From contig NZ_KB911579.1 of NCBI RefSeq assembly GCF_000383575.1, positions 2,574,523 to 2,638,522 of the forward strand: DNA of 64,000 nt, read 5' to 3'. The stretch is from Salinispora oceanensis (lineage in GTDB: Bacteria; Actinomycetota; Actinomycetes; Mycobacteriales; Micromonosporaceae). Positions 18,171-27,292 of this stretch are shown here, one piece after another (the first letter of the stretch is position 1; each line of letters opens with the position of its first letter). Under the pieces are notes generated by a model. It saw nothing but the letters and a program-made list of their open reading frames with translations, had not been told where the DNA came from and did not search any database. Made by a program: the position numbers and the translations under genes.

Positions 18171-18233
18171 CTGCACTCCTTGGGATCTGGGGGGTAGGAC
18201 TCGTGCCGGGCCGGCGTCGGCCGGAGCCCGGCC

Positions 18234-19343
18234 TCACAACAGCACCAGGTCGTCGCAGTGGACGACCTCCCGTTCGTAGCCGGGACCGAGGGCCGTGGCG
18301 AGCTCAGTGGTGGAGCGTCCGAGTAGGCCGGGCAACTCCACCGCGTCGTAGTTGACCAGCCCGCGGGCCACCGGCACCCCATCACCGTCAACCAGGTCAA
18401 CCGGATCGCCGGCGGTGAAGGCGCCCCGCACCGCGGTGATCCCCGCGGGTAGCAGCGACTTGCGTCGGTTGACGACGGCCGCGACCGCGCCCGGGTCCAG
18501 CTGCAGCCGACCACGCGGTGTGGTGGCGTGCGCCAGCCAGAACAGCCGGGCAGCCGGCCGGCGTTGACTGGGGTGGAAGAGCGTGCCGACCGGCTTGCCG
18601 TCCAGCGCCGTGGCCGCCTGGGCGGCGGAGGTCAGAACTACCGGGATGCCGAAGCCGGTGGCGATCCGGGCTGCCTCCACCTTGGTCACCATGCCTCCGG
18701 TGCCGACCCCGGCCCGGCCGGCACCGCCGATCGACACCCCGGACAGGTCCCGCTCGTCCTGGACCTCGGCGATCCGGGTCGATCCGGGGCGGGCCGGATC
18801 CCCGGTCCAGAGCGCGTCCACATCCGAGAGCAGCAGCAGCAGATCGGCGTCGACCAGGGCAGCCACGAGGGCAGCGAGCCGATCGTTGTCGCCGAACCGG
18901 ATCTCCTCGGTGGCGACTGTGTCGTTCTCGTTGACGATCGGCACCGCGCCCAGGTCGAGGAGCTTGCGCAGGGTCCGGTACGCGTTGCGGTAGTGCGCTC
19001 GCCGGGTCAGGTCATCCACGGTGAGCAGGACCTGACCGACGGTGCGCCGGTGCCGGGCGAAGGCGGCGGCGTACCGCCGGATCAGCAGCCCCTGGCCGAC
19101 GCTGGCGGCGGCCTGCTGGGTGGCCAGGTCCCGGGGGCGGCGGGTTAGCCCCAACGGAGCCAGCCCCGCGGCGATCGCGCCGGAGGAGACCAGCACGACC
19201 TCCCGGCCGTCGGCGGCGAGCGCGCCGAGGGTGTCCACGAGCGCGTCCACCCGCCCGTCGTCCAGGCCGCCGGCGGCCGTGGTCAACGAGGAAGAACCGA
19301 TCTTGACGACCACCCGCCGGGCCGCCGTCACCTTGTCGCGCAC
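18234..19343 (-). CDS. proB: Glutamate 5-kinase
   Basis: 369 residues starting at GTG 19343 (VRDKVTAARRVVVKIGSSSL). The amino-acid-kinase domain occupies ~residues 1-260: VVKIGSSSLT, LVSSGAIAAG, NENDTVATEEIRFGDNDRLA, and GTGGMVTKVEAA. A PUA domain follows (~280-369, RGAFTAGDPVDLVDGDG). It phosphorylates glutamate as the first, proline-inhibited step of proline synthesis. Upstream of proA with 63 bp between. An in-frame ATG at 19391 would add 16 residues but overlaps the divergent control region of the ATL gene. Confidence 0.94.
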   Translation of the reverse strand: MRDKVTAARRVVVKIGSSSLTTAAGGLDDGRVDALVDTLGALAADGREVVLVSSGAIAAGLAPLGLTRRPRDLATQQAAASVGQGLLIRRYAAAFARHRRTVGQVLLTVDDLTRRAHYRNAYRTLRKLLDLGAVPIVNENDTVATEEIRFGDNDRLAALVAALVDADLLLLLSDVDALWTGDPARPGSTRIAEVQDERDLSGVSIGGAGRAGVGTGGMVTKVEAARIATGFGIPVVLTSAAQAATALDGKPVGTLFHPSQRRPAARLFWLAHATTPRGRLQLDPGAVAAVVNRRKSLLPAGITAVRGAFTAGDPVDLVDGDGVPVARGLVNYDAVELPGLLGRSTTELATALGPGYEREVVHCDDLVLL

Positions 19344-19404
19344 CCGCCCATTCTGCGATGTCGGTCCGTCAACGCCCGGCCCGGTTCCCATATCGTGGCG
19401 CGTC

Positions 19405-19719
19405 GTGGAACCCGAGGAGTACGTCGAGGCGGTGCTGGAACTGGTCGAGCGCATCCCGCCCGGCCGGGCGATGTCGTACGGGGCGGTGGCCGACGCGCTC
19501 GCCGAACGTTCCGGGCGGGCGTCGCCCCGGCTGGTCGGGTCGATTCTGGCGCGCCACGGTGGCGGTGTGCCCTGGCATCGCGTGGTGAACTCGGCCGGAC
19601 GGCTTCCGCCCGGGCATGAGCTCTCGGCCCGGGCCCGGCTGCTCGCCGAGGGGACACCGCTGCGCGGCGACCGGGTTGACCTGCGGTCGGCGGGCTGGTC
19701 GCCGGAGTGGGGGATGTGA
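19405..19719 (+). CDS. Alkyltransferase-like (ATL) DNA repair protein, MGMT family
   Basis: 104 residues. Domain matches the C-terminal half of O6-alkylguanine transferases: AMSYGAVADALAERSG, SPRLVGSILARHGGG, then PWHRVVNSAGRLP. The active-site Cys of the PCHRV motif is replaced by Trp, the hallmark of ATL proteins, which bind O6-alkylguanine and recruit nucleotide excision repair rather than demethylate. GTG 19405 chosen as it gives the family N-terminus (VEPEEYVEAVLELVERIPPG). It diverges from proB by 61 bp. A homologue lies near moeZ in mycobacteria. Confidence 0.85.
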   Translation: MEPEEYVEAVLELVERIPPGRAMSYGAVADALAERSGRASPRLVGSILARHGGGVPWHRVVNSAGRLPPGHELSARARLLAEGTPLRGDRVDLRSAGWSPEWGM

Positions 19720-19752
19720 CCGTCGCCATACTTGTGAGTAATATTCGGCGCC

Positions 19753-21246
19753 ATGGACGCGCCGCCGGTTGGAACCGGTCCACCTGCTGCTGGCTCCACC
19801 GCCCGCCCGGCGTCGGCCGGCGACCCCGCCGGTCTGCCCGGAGGTGCGGCGCTGCCCCGCCGGGTGCACCTCGGCTACGCCACCGGTTCGCTGGCCACCG
19901 GGGCCTTCGGCACCGTGCCCGGGCTGCTGCTACTGCCCTACCTGACCGACACGCTGGGTGTGACGGCGGGAATCGCCGCCCTGCTCGTACTGCTGCCGAA
20001 GGCGTGGGACGTGCTGGTCAACCCGGTCGCCGGCCGGATCTCTGACCGCACCCGCTCCCGGTGGGGAGCCCGCCGCCCGTACCTCCTCGGCGCCGGGATC
20101 GCGCTCGCCGTCTGCTTCGCCGCGATCTTCGCAGCGCCGTTCGGCGCCGGGGCGGCGGCCGGCGGCTACGTGGCGTTGGCCTTCCTGGCCACCGCGACCG
20201 CGTTCGCCTTCTTCCAGGTTCCGTACGTGGCGATGCCGGCCGAGCTGACCACCGGCTACACCGAGCGCACCCGGTTGATGACCTGGCGGATCGCGGTGCT
20301 GGCGCTGGCCATCCTGGTCTCCGGCGCGGTGGCCCCACTGGTGCGGGACGCGGGCGGCGGCGGTATCACCGGGCACCGCTGGATGGGGCTCTTCGTCGCC
20401 GCCCTGATCCTGCTGGGCGCGGTCGGGGCGTTCGTCGGCACCCGGTCCGCGCCGGTCGGCATCGTGCACGAGAGCGAGCCGTCGCTGCGGGTCCAACTCC
20501 GGACCGCCGTCCGTAACCGGCCGTTCCGGGTGCTCCTGGCCTGCTTCGTGATCCAGTCCGCCGGGGTGGCGACGATCCTGGCCGGGGTTAACTACTTCGC
20601 CACCCAGATCCTGCGCAACCCGGAGAGCGGGCCCACCGTCCTGTTCGCCTGCTTCGTCGGGCCGGCGCTGTTGGTCATGCCGCTGTGGAGCCGGGTCGGG
20701 CAGCGGTTCGGCAAGCGCACCGGTCTGGTCACGGCCGCGCTCCTCTTCGCCGCCGGCGCGCTGGCTCTGGTCGGCGCCGAGGTGCTCCCCGCCGTCGGCA
20801 TCTACCTGCTGGTCGCGCTGGTCGGCGTCGGGTACGCCGGCCAGCAGGTCTTCGCCCTCGCCATGTTGCCCGACTGCATCGCCTACGACGAGGCCCGCAC
20901 CGGCCGGCGCCAGGCGGGCGTCTTCACCGGGGTGTGGACGGCCGGCGAGACCTTCGGGTTGGCGCTGGGGCCGGGCATCTTCGGGCTGGTGCTCCAGCTC
21001 TCCGGCTACCTCTCGTCGGACACCGGGGCCGCCGCGACCCAGCCGGATTCTGCCCGGCTCGGCATCCTCCTCGGCTTCACCGTCCTCCCCGCCATCCTGG
21101 TCGGTGCCGCCACTTTGCTGCTGCGCCCCTACTCCCTCACCCCCGCTGATCTCGACGCCGTCGCGGAGGAGCTACCTTCTCGCGAATCCGGACCTTCGGT
21201 GGCGACCACGGTCGCCGACCCCCACGGAAAGGGCACCACTGAATGA
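19753..21246 (+). CDS. MFS transporter, GPH (glycoside-pentoside-hexuronide) type
   Basis: 497 residues with about 12 membrane helices after a ~35-residue Pro/Ala-rich N-terminus. The loop WDVLVNPVAGRISDRTRSRWGARRPYL is the GPH signature (D-P-x-G-x-x-S-D-R-T-x-S-RWGRRRP). GPH carriers usually symport sugars or their glycosides with cations, though some actinobacterial members serve other solutes. Its stop overlaps the start of the downstream PLP-enzyme gene (ATGA), so the two are translationally coupled and probably act on related compounds. Confidence 0.85.
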   Translation: MDAPPVGTGPPAAGSTARPASAGDPAGLPGGAALPRRVHLGYATGSLATGAFGTVPGLLLLPYLTDTLGVTAGIAALLVLLPKAWDVLVNPVAGRISDRTRSRWGARRPYLLGAGIALAVCFAAIFAAPFGAGAAAGGYVALAFLATATAFAFFQVPYVAMPAELTTGYTERTRLMTWRIAVLALAILVSGAVAPLVRDAGGGGITGHRWMGLFVAALILLGAVGAFVGTRSAPVGIVHESEPSLRVQLRTAVRNRPFRVLLACFVIQSAGVATILAGVNYFATQILRNPESGPTVLFACFVGPALLVMPLWSRVGQRFGKRTGLVTAALLFAAGALALVGAEVLPAVGIYLLVALVGVGYAGQQVFALAMLPDCIAYDEARTGRRQAGVFTGVWTAGETFGLALGPGIFGLVLQLSGYLSSDTGAAATQPDSARLGILLGFTVLPAILVGAATLLLRPYSLTPADLDAVAEELPSRESGPSVATTVADPHGKGTTE

Positions 21247-22745
21247 TCGACGAAGCGGGGCTGCCCGCCCACGGACTGCCGGCGGAGCACGTTCTGGCCG
21301 GAATCCGGGCACTGCGCAGCGGGGACCGGCCCACCCACGGCGGGCGGCTGTTCGCGTACGTCTACGACCCGGCGGTTCCCGGGCTGGATGAGCTGACCGC
21401 GGCCGCGCACGCGGAGAGCGCCCACGTCAACGGGCTCGACCCGACCGCCTTCCCGTCCCTGCTCGCGATGGAGAACGCTCTGGTCGGTGCCGCCGCCCAG
21501 CTACTCGGGGGCGGGCCCGGCACCGCTGCGCCGGACGTCGTGGGCTCGGTCACCGGCGGGGGCACCGAATCGCTGATCCTGGCGGTGAAGGCGGCCCGGG
21601 ACGCCCACCCCGAGATCACCGAACCGCGGATCGTGATGCCGGTGACCGCCCACGCCGCGTTCGCCAAAGCCGGCCACTACCTGCGGGTGGCCGTGGACAT
21701 GGTGCCGGTGTCGGCAGAGACCCTGCGCCCCGACCCGGCCGCCATCGCCGCCGCGATCCGCCCCGAAACCGTACTGGTCGTCGCCTCCGCCCCGGGATAC
21801 GCGCACGGGGTCATCGACCCGGTCACCGAGATCGCGGCGGTCGCCGCCGACGCCGGGGTGCGCTGCCACGTGGACGCCTGCTTCGGTGGCTGGGCCCTGC
21901 CCTGGCTCCGCCGCCTCGGCGAGTCGGTACCGGCGTTCGACTTCGCCGTACCCGGGGTCACCTCGATCTCGGTCGACCTGCACAAGTACGCGTACGCCCC
22001 GAAGGGTGTGTCGATCCTGCTGCACCGGGACCCGGAGCTGCGCAAGCCGCAGTACTTCGTGCACGCCGACTGGCCCGGCTACACGATGATCAACCCGGTG
22101 ATCGCCTCCACCCGCTCCGGAGGGCCGATCGCCGCCGCCTACGCGACCCTGCGTCACCTGGGTGAGGACGGCTACCTACGGCTGGCGGCGGCGACCCGGG
22201 ACGCGGTGCGGGAGCTGGCTGATGTCGTCCGAGCCACGGGCGGGCTGCGGCTCGTGGCCGAGCCCGAGTCGACCGTGATCTGCTTCACCGCGACAGATCC
22301 GGAGCTGGACCTCTTCGTGCTGGTGGACGAGCTGGCCGCGCGGGGTTGGCACACCCAACCGCAGCTCGCCTACGCCGGCCTGCCGCGCACCGTGCACCTG
22401 ACGGTGACCGCGTCGGTAGCGCCGGCGGTGGCGAAGTTCGGCGTTGACCTGGCTGACGCCATCGTGGCCACCCAGTCGGCCGGGCCGGTCACGCTCCCCG
22501 CGGAACTGCTCGCCCTCGCCCGCTCACTGACCCCGGAAGGGCTGACCTCGGACCTGGTCGCCGGCCTGGCCGCCGGGCTCGGTCTCGGCCTGGGCGATAC
22601 GGCGGGCGCCGAGTCGGCCGAGCCGGTGCCGGACCGGATGGCCGTGGTGAACACCCTGCTCGAAGCGGTGCCGGCGGCGCTACAGGAGCGCCTGCTCATG
22701 GAGTTCGTCGGCCTGCTGCAACGACCCACCTGGTCCCACGACTGA
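21243..22745 (+). CDS. PLP-dependent decarboxylase/lyase, sphingosine-1-phosphate-lyase-like
   Basis: 500 residues of fold-type I. Features in order: [19 protein letters not shown] (cofactor phosphate binding, ~residue 100), [14 protein letters not shown] with the pyridine-N Asp, and [19 protein letters not shown] with the Schiff-base Lys (~residue 250). The pattern is nearer to sphingosine-1-phosphate lyase and tyrosine-decarboxylase-like group II enzymes than to glutamate decarboxylase. Overlaps the transporter gene by 4 bp. The substrate is not known; the last ~100 residues are a variable Ala-rich helical tail. Confidence 0.82.
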   Translation: MIDEAGLPAHGLPAEHVLAGIRALRSGDRPTHGGRLFAYVYDPAVPGLDELTAAAHAESAHVNGLDPTAFPSLLAMENALVGAAAQLLGGGPGTAAPDVVGSVTGGGTESLILAVKAARDAHPEITEPRIVMPVTAHAAFAKAGHYLRVAVDMVPVSAETLRPDPAAIAAAIRPETVLVVASAPGYAHGVIDPVTEIAAVAADAGVRCHVDACFGGWALPWLRRLGESVPAFDFAVPGVTSISVDLHKYAYAPKGVSILLHRDPELRKPQYFVHADWPGYTMINPVIASTRSGGPIAAAYATLRHLGEDGYLRLAAATRDAVRELADVVRATGGLRLVAEPESTVICFTATDPELDLFVLVDELAARGWHTQPQLAYAGLPRTVHLTVTASVAPAVAKFGVDLADAIVATQSAGPVTLPAELLALARSLTPEGLTSDLVAGLAAGLGLGLGDTAGAESAEPVPDRMAVVNTLLEAVPAALQERLLMEFVGLLQRPTWSHD

Positions 22746-22782
22746 CGGCGGGGACGCCCCGAGCGCCGGCACCCGGCGGCTG

Positions 22783-22810
22783 CCGGCGCAACCGGGTCCG
22801 GTTGCGCCGG
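22783..22810 (+). terminator. Hairpin terminator after the PLP-enzyme gene
   Basis: Perfect 13 bp inverted repeat (CCGGCGCAACCGG / CCGGTTGCGCCGG) with a GT centre, 38 bp after the stop codon and upstream of nuoB. Confidence 0.55.
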
Positions 22811-22870
22811 GCGCCGCCGCGGGCGCTGTGGTTGACTGTCGTACCGGGAACGGATGAGGGAGGCTGCGAG

Positions 22871-23437
22871 GTGCAGGTGCCGGCTGTGCTGGGCGAGCCG
22901 ATCCGATTCGTGCTGAACTGGGGCCGGCGCTACTCGCTCTGGGTCTTCAACTTCGGCCTCGCCTGCTGCGCCATCGAGTTCATCGCCACCAGCATGAGCC
23001 GGCACGACTTCATGCGCCTCGGGGTGATCCCGTTCGCGCACGGCCCCCGGCAGGCCGATCTCATGGTGGTGTCGGGCACGGTCACCGACAAGATGGCCCC
23101 CGCCATCAAGCGGCTCTACGACCAGATGCCCGAGCCGAAGTACGTGATCTCCTTCGGCGCCTGCTCGAACTGCGGCGGGCCGTACTGGGACTCGTACTCG
23201 GTGACCAAGGGCGTCGACCAGCTCATCCCGGTCGACGTGTACGTTCCGGGCTGCCCGCCCCGGCCGGAGGCGCTGCTGCACGGCATCCTGCGGCTGCAGG
23301 AGAAGATCGCCGCCGAGGAGGCCGGCGTCGGCGGGGTCTCCCGCCCGGACGCCCTGGCCGCACCGGCCGACGCCCCCGCCCCCCGCTCCGCCGAGTCGCT
23401 GACCGCCCCGCCGGTCCGCCCGCCCGACCCGTCCTGA
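22871..23437 (+). CDS. nuoB: NADH-quinone oxidoreductase subunit B (second-set)
   Basis: 188 residues. All four ligands of the N2 [4Fe-4S] cluster are visible: the paired Cys in ACCAIEF, one in FGACSNCGG, and one in PGCPPRPE. N2 hands electrons to quinone at the membrane interface. GTG 22871 chosen because GGGAGG lies 7 bp upstream. The last ~40 residues are a Pro/Ala-rich extension not found in canonical NuoB. It heads a broken complex I cluster; the next gene is unrelated and inverted. nuoA, normally upstream, is absent from the 125 bp gap. Confidence 0.93.
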   Translation: MQVPAVLGEPIRFVLNWGRRYSLWVFNFGLACCAIEFIATSMSRHDFMRLGVIPFAHGPRQADLMVVSGTVTDKMAPAIKRLYDQMPEPKYVISFGACSNCGGPYWDSYSVTKGVDQLIPVDVYVPGCPPRPEALLHGILRLQEKIAAEEAGVGGVSRPDALAAPADAPAPRSAESLTAPPVRPPDPS

Positions 23438-23512
23438 CCCCGTCCCGACCCGTCCTGACCCGTCCTGGCCCGTTCCCTGCTGAGCCCGTTCGCTGCCTGG
23501 GGCGTCCCCAGC

Positions 23513-24568
23513 TCAGGCGGTGAGGTCCAGGACCACCTTGATTTTCCCTTCGCTGACCTCGTACGCGGCCCTGAAGTCGGACATCGGTATCCGGTGGGTG
23601 ATCAGGGAGTCCAGCCACGAGCGGTCGGCCTGGGCCAGCGCCGCCGCGGCCTGTTTCCAGTGCCGGCGGTTGGCGTTGACCGACCCGATGACCACGGTGT
23701 TCTCCAACACGAGCGTCCGGTTCAGCGCCCCGGCGTCGAAGTCGATGGTCCGACCACCGCTGGACACGCCGGTCAGGCAGACGATGCCGGTCGGACCGAC
23801 CTTGCACATCGAGTCCAGCACCACCGTCGGGTTGCCGGTGCACTCGACCAGCACATCCGGCTGGAGGTCCACCTCGTTGACCGACGCGGTGTGGTAGTTG
23901 GCACCGATCGCTCGGACCAGGTCTGGCTTCGGCCCCGTCGTGTTTCGATCCAGTACGTGCACGGTCAGTCCACGTTGGGTGGCGAACAGCGCGGCGAGCA
24001 GGCCGATCGGCCCGGCTCCGGTGACCAGGACGTTCCGTGGGTCCCAGCGGGCGCGGTGGCCGACCCGCTCGATCTGCTCCCACGCCTTGGCGACCACGCT
24101 GGCTGGTTCCAGCAGCACCCCCACCCGGGCGAGGGCGGCATCGAGCGGCACGGCGAACCGCGGCTGCACCCGCCACCGGTCCCGCGCGAAGCCGGGCAGC
24201 CCTTTGATGCCGTGCTCGGTGTACAGCCCATTGCGGCACATGTCCCACTCGTCCACGGCGCAGTTCCGGCAGGGCACCGGGTCGGGATGCCGTACGACCG
24301 CGGCCACCAGGTCGCCGCGGCGCAGGGTGCCGGTCGGGTCCGCCAGCACCCGGCCCAGCGACTCGTGCCCGATAACCAGCCGCTCCTGGTCGGGGGGCGC
24401 CTCGCCGTACTGGCCGGCGATGATCTCCTGATCGGTGCCGCAGATCCCCACCGCCAGCGCCTCGACCAGGATCGCGCCCTCCGCGGCGGCCGGCTCGGGC
24501 CACTCCTCGACCAGGCGGAGCGAGCCGGGGACCTGGGGAGAGACCGTCACCGCGCGCATGATCCTCAT
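23513..24568 (-). CDS. Zinc-type medium-chain dehydrogenase, glucose-dehydrogenase-like
   Basis: 351 residues. N-terminal GroES-like domain with catalytic-zinc residues in GICGTDQEI and GHESLG, and a Cys-containing lobe (PCRNCAVDEWDMC) with three rather than four Cys. The Rossmann domain begins LVTGAGPIGLLAALFATQRG and has VHVLDRN, an NAD(P)-type acidic turn. The C-terminus (FRAAYEVSEGKIKVVLDL) resembles archaeal-type glucose 1-dehydrogenases. Start ATG 24568 or 24559. It sits inverted between nuoB and nuoC; a short CTGGGGCGTCCCCAG hairpin (23497-23511) precedes its stop in the convergent gap. Confidence 0.82.
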   Translation of the reverse strand: MRIMRAVTVSPQVPGSLRLVEEWPEPAAAEGAILVEALAVGICGTDQEIIAGQYGEAPPDQERLVIGHESLGRVLADPTGTLRRGDLVAAVVRHPDPVPCRNCAVDEWDMCRNGLYTEHGIKGLPGFARDRWRVQPRFAVPLDAALARVGVLLEPASVVAKAWEQIERVGHRARWDPRNVLVTGAGPIGLLAALFATQRGLTVHVLDRNTTGPKPDLVRAIGANYHTASVNEVDLQPDVLVECTGNPTVVLDSMCKVGPTGIVCLTGVSSGGRTIDFDAGALNRTLVLENTVVIGSVNANRRHWKQAAAALAQADRSWLDSLITHRIPMSDFRAAYEVSEGKIKVVLDLTA

Positions 24569-24735
24569 CTTCGCCGAGGGCGGCGGGCGCTGGCGCCGAA
24601 TGCCACCGCGGACCCCCGGTCGAGCCCCACCGGCCGGCGGCGCCCCGGTCGAGCCCATCGGCCGCCCGCCCGCGGTCGAGATTGGCCCCCGCTGGGCAAC
24701 GCACACCGACCCCAGCGGGTCATAGGATCGGCGGC

Positions 24736-25341
24736 ATGACTCTGGACGAGGTAGGCCAGCGGATGGCCGCGTTGCTCGCCCCGGTCGAGGTCACCACCTC
24801 GGTCTCCGGTGGTCAGGCCTACGCCCGCGCCACCGTTGACGTACCCGCGGAGAGCTGGACCGACGCGCTGCGCGCGGCCCGGGATGACGCTGAGCTGGCG
24901 TGTGACTTCTTCGACTGGCTCTCCGCGGTGGACGAGTTGGCCGCCGGGTTCGACGTGGTGGTGCACCTCTGGTCCAGTACGCGTCGGCACGGGCTGCTGC
25001 TGCGCACCCGGGTGCCCCGCGCGGCGCCACGGGTCGCCTCGGTGGTCGACATCTTTCCGGGTGCGGCCTGGCACGAGCGCGAGACACACGAGATGTTCGG
25101 CATCGACTTCGTCAACCACGTCGGCCTCAAGCCACTGCTGCTGCCCCCGGAGTTCGAGGGGCATCCGCTGCGTAAGGAGTTCGTCCTCGCCTCCCGGGTG
25201 GCCAAGCCCTGGCCGGGGGCGAAGGAGCCGGGCGAGGCCAAGGCCGGTGGTGGCCGCCGGCCGATGCGCCCACCGGGCGTGCCGGCGCCGGGGGAGTGGG
25301 GCCCGGCGCCGACTTCCCCCGAGGGTGGGGGGACGGCCTGA
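24736..25341 (+). CDS. nuoC: NADH-quinone oxidoreductase subunit C (second-set)
   Basis: 201 residues. The diagnostic 30-kDa-subunit signature is present around residues 110-150: AWHERETHEMFGIDF, then a PPEFEGHPLRKEF end. No fused NuoD part follows, unlike the NuoCD form. The C-terminal ~45 residues are a Gly/Pro-rich tail. ATG 24736. Its TGA overlaps the ATG of nuoH, so where nuoD would lie in a normal operon nothing remains. NuoC normally docks on NuoD in the peripheral arm. Confidence 0.92.
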   Translation: MTLDEVGQRMAALLAPVEVTTSVSGGQAYARATVDVPAESWTDALRAARDDAELACDFFDWLSAVDELAAGFDVVVHLWSSTRRHGLLLRTRVPRAAPRVASVVDIFPGAAWHERETHEMFGIDFVNHVGLKPLLLPPEFEGHPLRKEFVLASRVAKPWPGAKEPGEAKAGGGRRPMRPPGVPAPGEWGPAPTSPEGGGTA

Positions 25342-26303
25342 TGCCGCTCTGGGTGGAGCTGCTGCTCCGGGTCGGCGCGGTGCTGGTCGCCTTCCTCACC
25401 CTGCCGCTGCTGGTCGGCCAGGCCGAGCACAAGATCATGGCGCACATGCAGGGCCGGCTGGGCCCGATGTACGCCGGCGCCTTCCACGGCTGGGCGCAGC
25501 TGATCGCGGACGGCGTGAAGTTCGTCCAGAAGGAAGAGATCACCCCGGACGGGGCGGACCGCCCGGTGTTCCGGCTCGCCCCGGTGGTGGCCCTGGTGCC
25601 CTACCTGCTGGTGCTGCTGGTGATCCCACTCGGGCCCGGTGACCTGGTCGGGCAACCGCTGGACATTGGGCTCTTCTTCGTGCTCGCCGTGGTCGGGGTC
25701 GGCGTGGTCGCCGTGCTGATGTCGGCGTGGGCCTCCGCCAACAAGTACAGCCTCCTCGGCGGTCTGCGGGCCGCGGCCCAGCTGCTCGGCTACGAGTTGC
25801 CGTTCGTGCTCGCCGCCGCGTCGGTGGCGATGGCGGCCGGCACGCTGAGCCTGCCAGGCATCGTCGAGGCGTGGCAGCCCTGGTGGCTGATCTGGCAGGC
25901 CCCCGCGATGATTGTCTTCTTCGTGGCGGGGCTCGCCGAGATCCGGCGACCGCCGTTCGACATGCCGATCGCCGACTCGGAGCTGGTGTTCGGCTACCTG
26001 ACCGAGTACACCGGCCTGCGCTTCGCGTTCTTCCTGCTCGCCGAGTACGTGGGGGTCGTGGTGATCGCCGCGCTCACCACCGTGCTGTTCCTCGGCGGTT
26101 GGCAGGGGCCGTTCGCCGACGCGCAGCTCGGCTGGCTCTGGACGCTGCTCAAGGTCGCCGCGGTCAGCTTCGTGATCATCTGGTTCCGGGTCAGCTACCC
26201 ACGTCTGCGTGCCGATCAGCTCCAGCGACTCTGTTGGCTGGTGCTGGTCCCCGTCTCGCTGGCCCAGCTCGTCCTGACCGTCTCCGTCCGCATCGCCCTG
26301 TAG
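25341..26303 (+). CDS. nuoH: NADH-quinone oxidoreductase subunit H (second-set)
   Basis: 320 residues, eight predicted membrane helices. Family motifs EHKIMAHMQGRLGP in the first loop and EIRRPPFDMPIADSELVFGY near residue 205 line the quinone chamber. The short N-terminus and length match other NuoH proteins. Start ATG 25341 overlaps nuoC's stop (TGATG). After it the nuo cluster is interrupted for nearly 5 kb before nuoI, which in standard operons follows directly. Confidence 0.94.
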   Translation: MPLWVELLLRVGAVLVAFLTLPLLVGQAEHKIMAHMQGRLGPMYAGAFHGWAQLIADGVKFVQKEEITPDGADRPVFRLAPVVALVPYLLVLLVIPLGPGDLVGQPLDIGLFFVLAVVGVGVVAVLMSAWASANKYSLLGGLRAAAQLLGYELPFVLAAASVAMAAGTLSLPGIVEAWQPWWLIWQAPAMIVFFVAGLAEIRRPPFDMPIADSELVFGYLTEYTGLRFAFFLLAEYVGVVVIAALTTVLFLGGWQGPFADAQLGWLWTLLKVAAVSFVIIWFRVSYPRLRADQLQRLCWLVLVPVSLAQLVLTVSVRIAL

Positions 26304-26332
26304 CGCATGCTGTCCCTTAGCGTTGCGGAGTG

Positions 26333-27280
26333 ATGCCTCGCAAGCTCGGCTACCTGTACGGCATCGGCGCGTACGTGCTCTGGGGCTTCTCCCCGCTCTA
26401 CATGAGACTGCTACGGCCGGCGGGCCCCCTGGAAGTCCTGGCCCACCGGATCGTCTGGTCCGTGGTCTTCGTCGCGCTGGTGCTGGCGGTGATGCGCAAC
26501 CACCGTTTCCTGCGCGCGCTGCTGCGCAGACCGCGGGCCCTGGCCGCGCTCGGCATCGCCGCCACGCTGGTCGCCCTCAACTGGGGCACCTACATCTACG
26601 GGGTCAACTCCGAGCGGGTGGTAGAGACCTCCCTCGGATACTTCGTCAACCCGCTGGTGGTGGTGCTGCTCGGAGTGTTCGTACTGCGGGAGCGGCTGCG
26701 CCCCGCGCAGTGGGCGGCACTGGGCGTGGGTGGGGCGGCGGTCGTGGTGCTGACCGTCGACTACGGCCGCCCGCCGTACCTGGCGCTGGTCCTCTCGTTC
26801 ACTTTCGCCGGGTACGGGCTGGTCAAGAAGCGCCTCGGCCTACCCGCCGCCGAGGGGCTCTTCGTGGAGTCGGCGGTCCTCGCCCTACCCGCGCTCGTAT
26901 ACCTGGCGTGGCTGGGTGGCACCGGCGGGGCCGCGTTCGGGGCGGTGTCGGCGGGACACACCGCCCTGTTGGTCTCGGCCGGAGCGGCAACCGCGATTCC
27001 CCTGCTGATGTTTGCTGGTGCGGCCAACCGGCTGCCGTTCACCAGTCTCGGGATGCTTCAGTACCTCGCCCCGATTCTCCAACTCGGCTGCGGCGTCATC
27101 ATCTTCCGCGAGCCCATGCCCCCCGCTCGCCTGGCGGGCTTCGCCCTGGTCTGGCTCGCGCTCGCCGTCTTCACCGTCGATGCCGTCCGCGCCGCCCGCC
27201 GCCTCCCCCCGCACCCTGCGGAAGGAGTTTTGCCCGCGGTTCAATCCGGGACGGGTACTTCACCGTCCCTGCGTCGCTAG
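26333..27280 (+). CDS. rarD: EamA-family transporter RarD
   Basis: 315 residues, ten predicted helices in two EamA repeats. The RarD-specific N-terminal segment GYLYGIGAYVLWGFSPLYMR and the VNSERVVETSLGYFVNPL motif near residue 90 are conserved. RarD proteins are poorly characterised small-molecule permeases. Start ATG 26333 (GTG 26330 immediately before is an alternative). It begins 29 bp after nuoH on the same strand but has no known link to respiration and appears to belong to a block inserted in the nuo cluster. Confidence 0.88.
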   Translation: MPRKLGYLYGIGAYVLWGFSPLYMRLLRPAGPLEVLAHRIVWSVVFVALVLAVMRNHRFLRALLRRPRALAALGIAATLVALNWGTYIYGVNSERVVETSLGYFVNPLVVVLLGVFVLRERLRPAQWAALGVGGAAVVVLTVDYGRPPYLALVLSFTFAGYGLVKKRLGLPAAEGLFVESAVLALPALVYLAWLGGTGGAAFGAVSAGHTALLVSAGAATAIPLLMFAGAANRLPFTSLGMLQYLAPILQLGCGVIIFREPMPPARLAGFALVWLALAVFTVDAVRAARRLPPHPAEGVLPAVQSGTGTSPSLRR

Positions 27281-27292
27281 CCCTATCGACGG

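Noticed and set aside
22746..22870. Search for a hidden nuoA before nuoB
   Set aside because: The gap is 125 bp, contains a terminator hairpin, and cannot encode the ~120-residue NuoA.
24569..24735. Search for a nuoD remnant near nuoC
   Set aside because: Only 167 bp of GC-rich divergent spacer; no NuoD-like residues in any frame.
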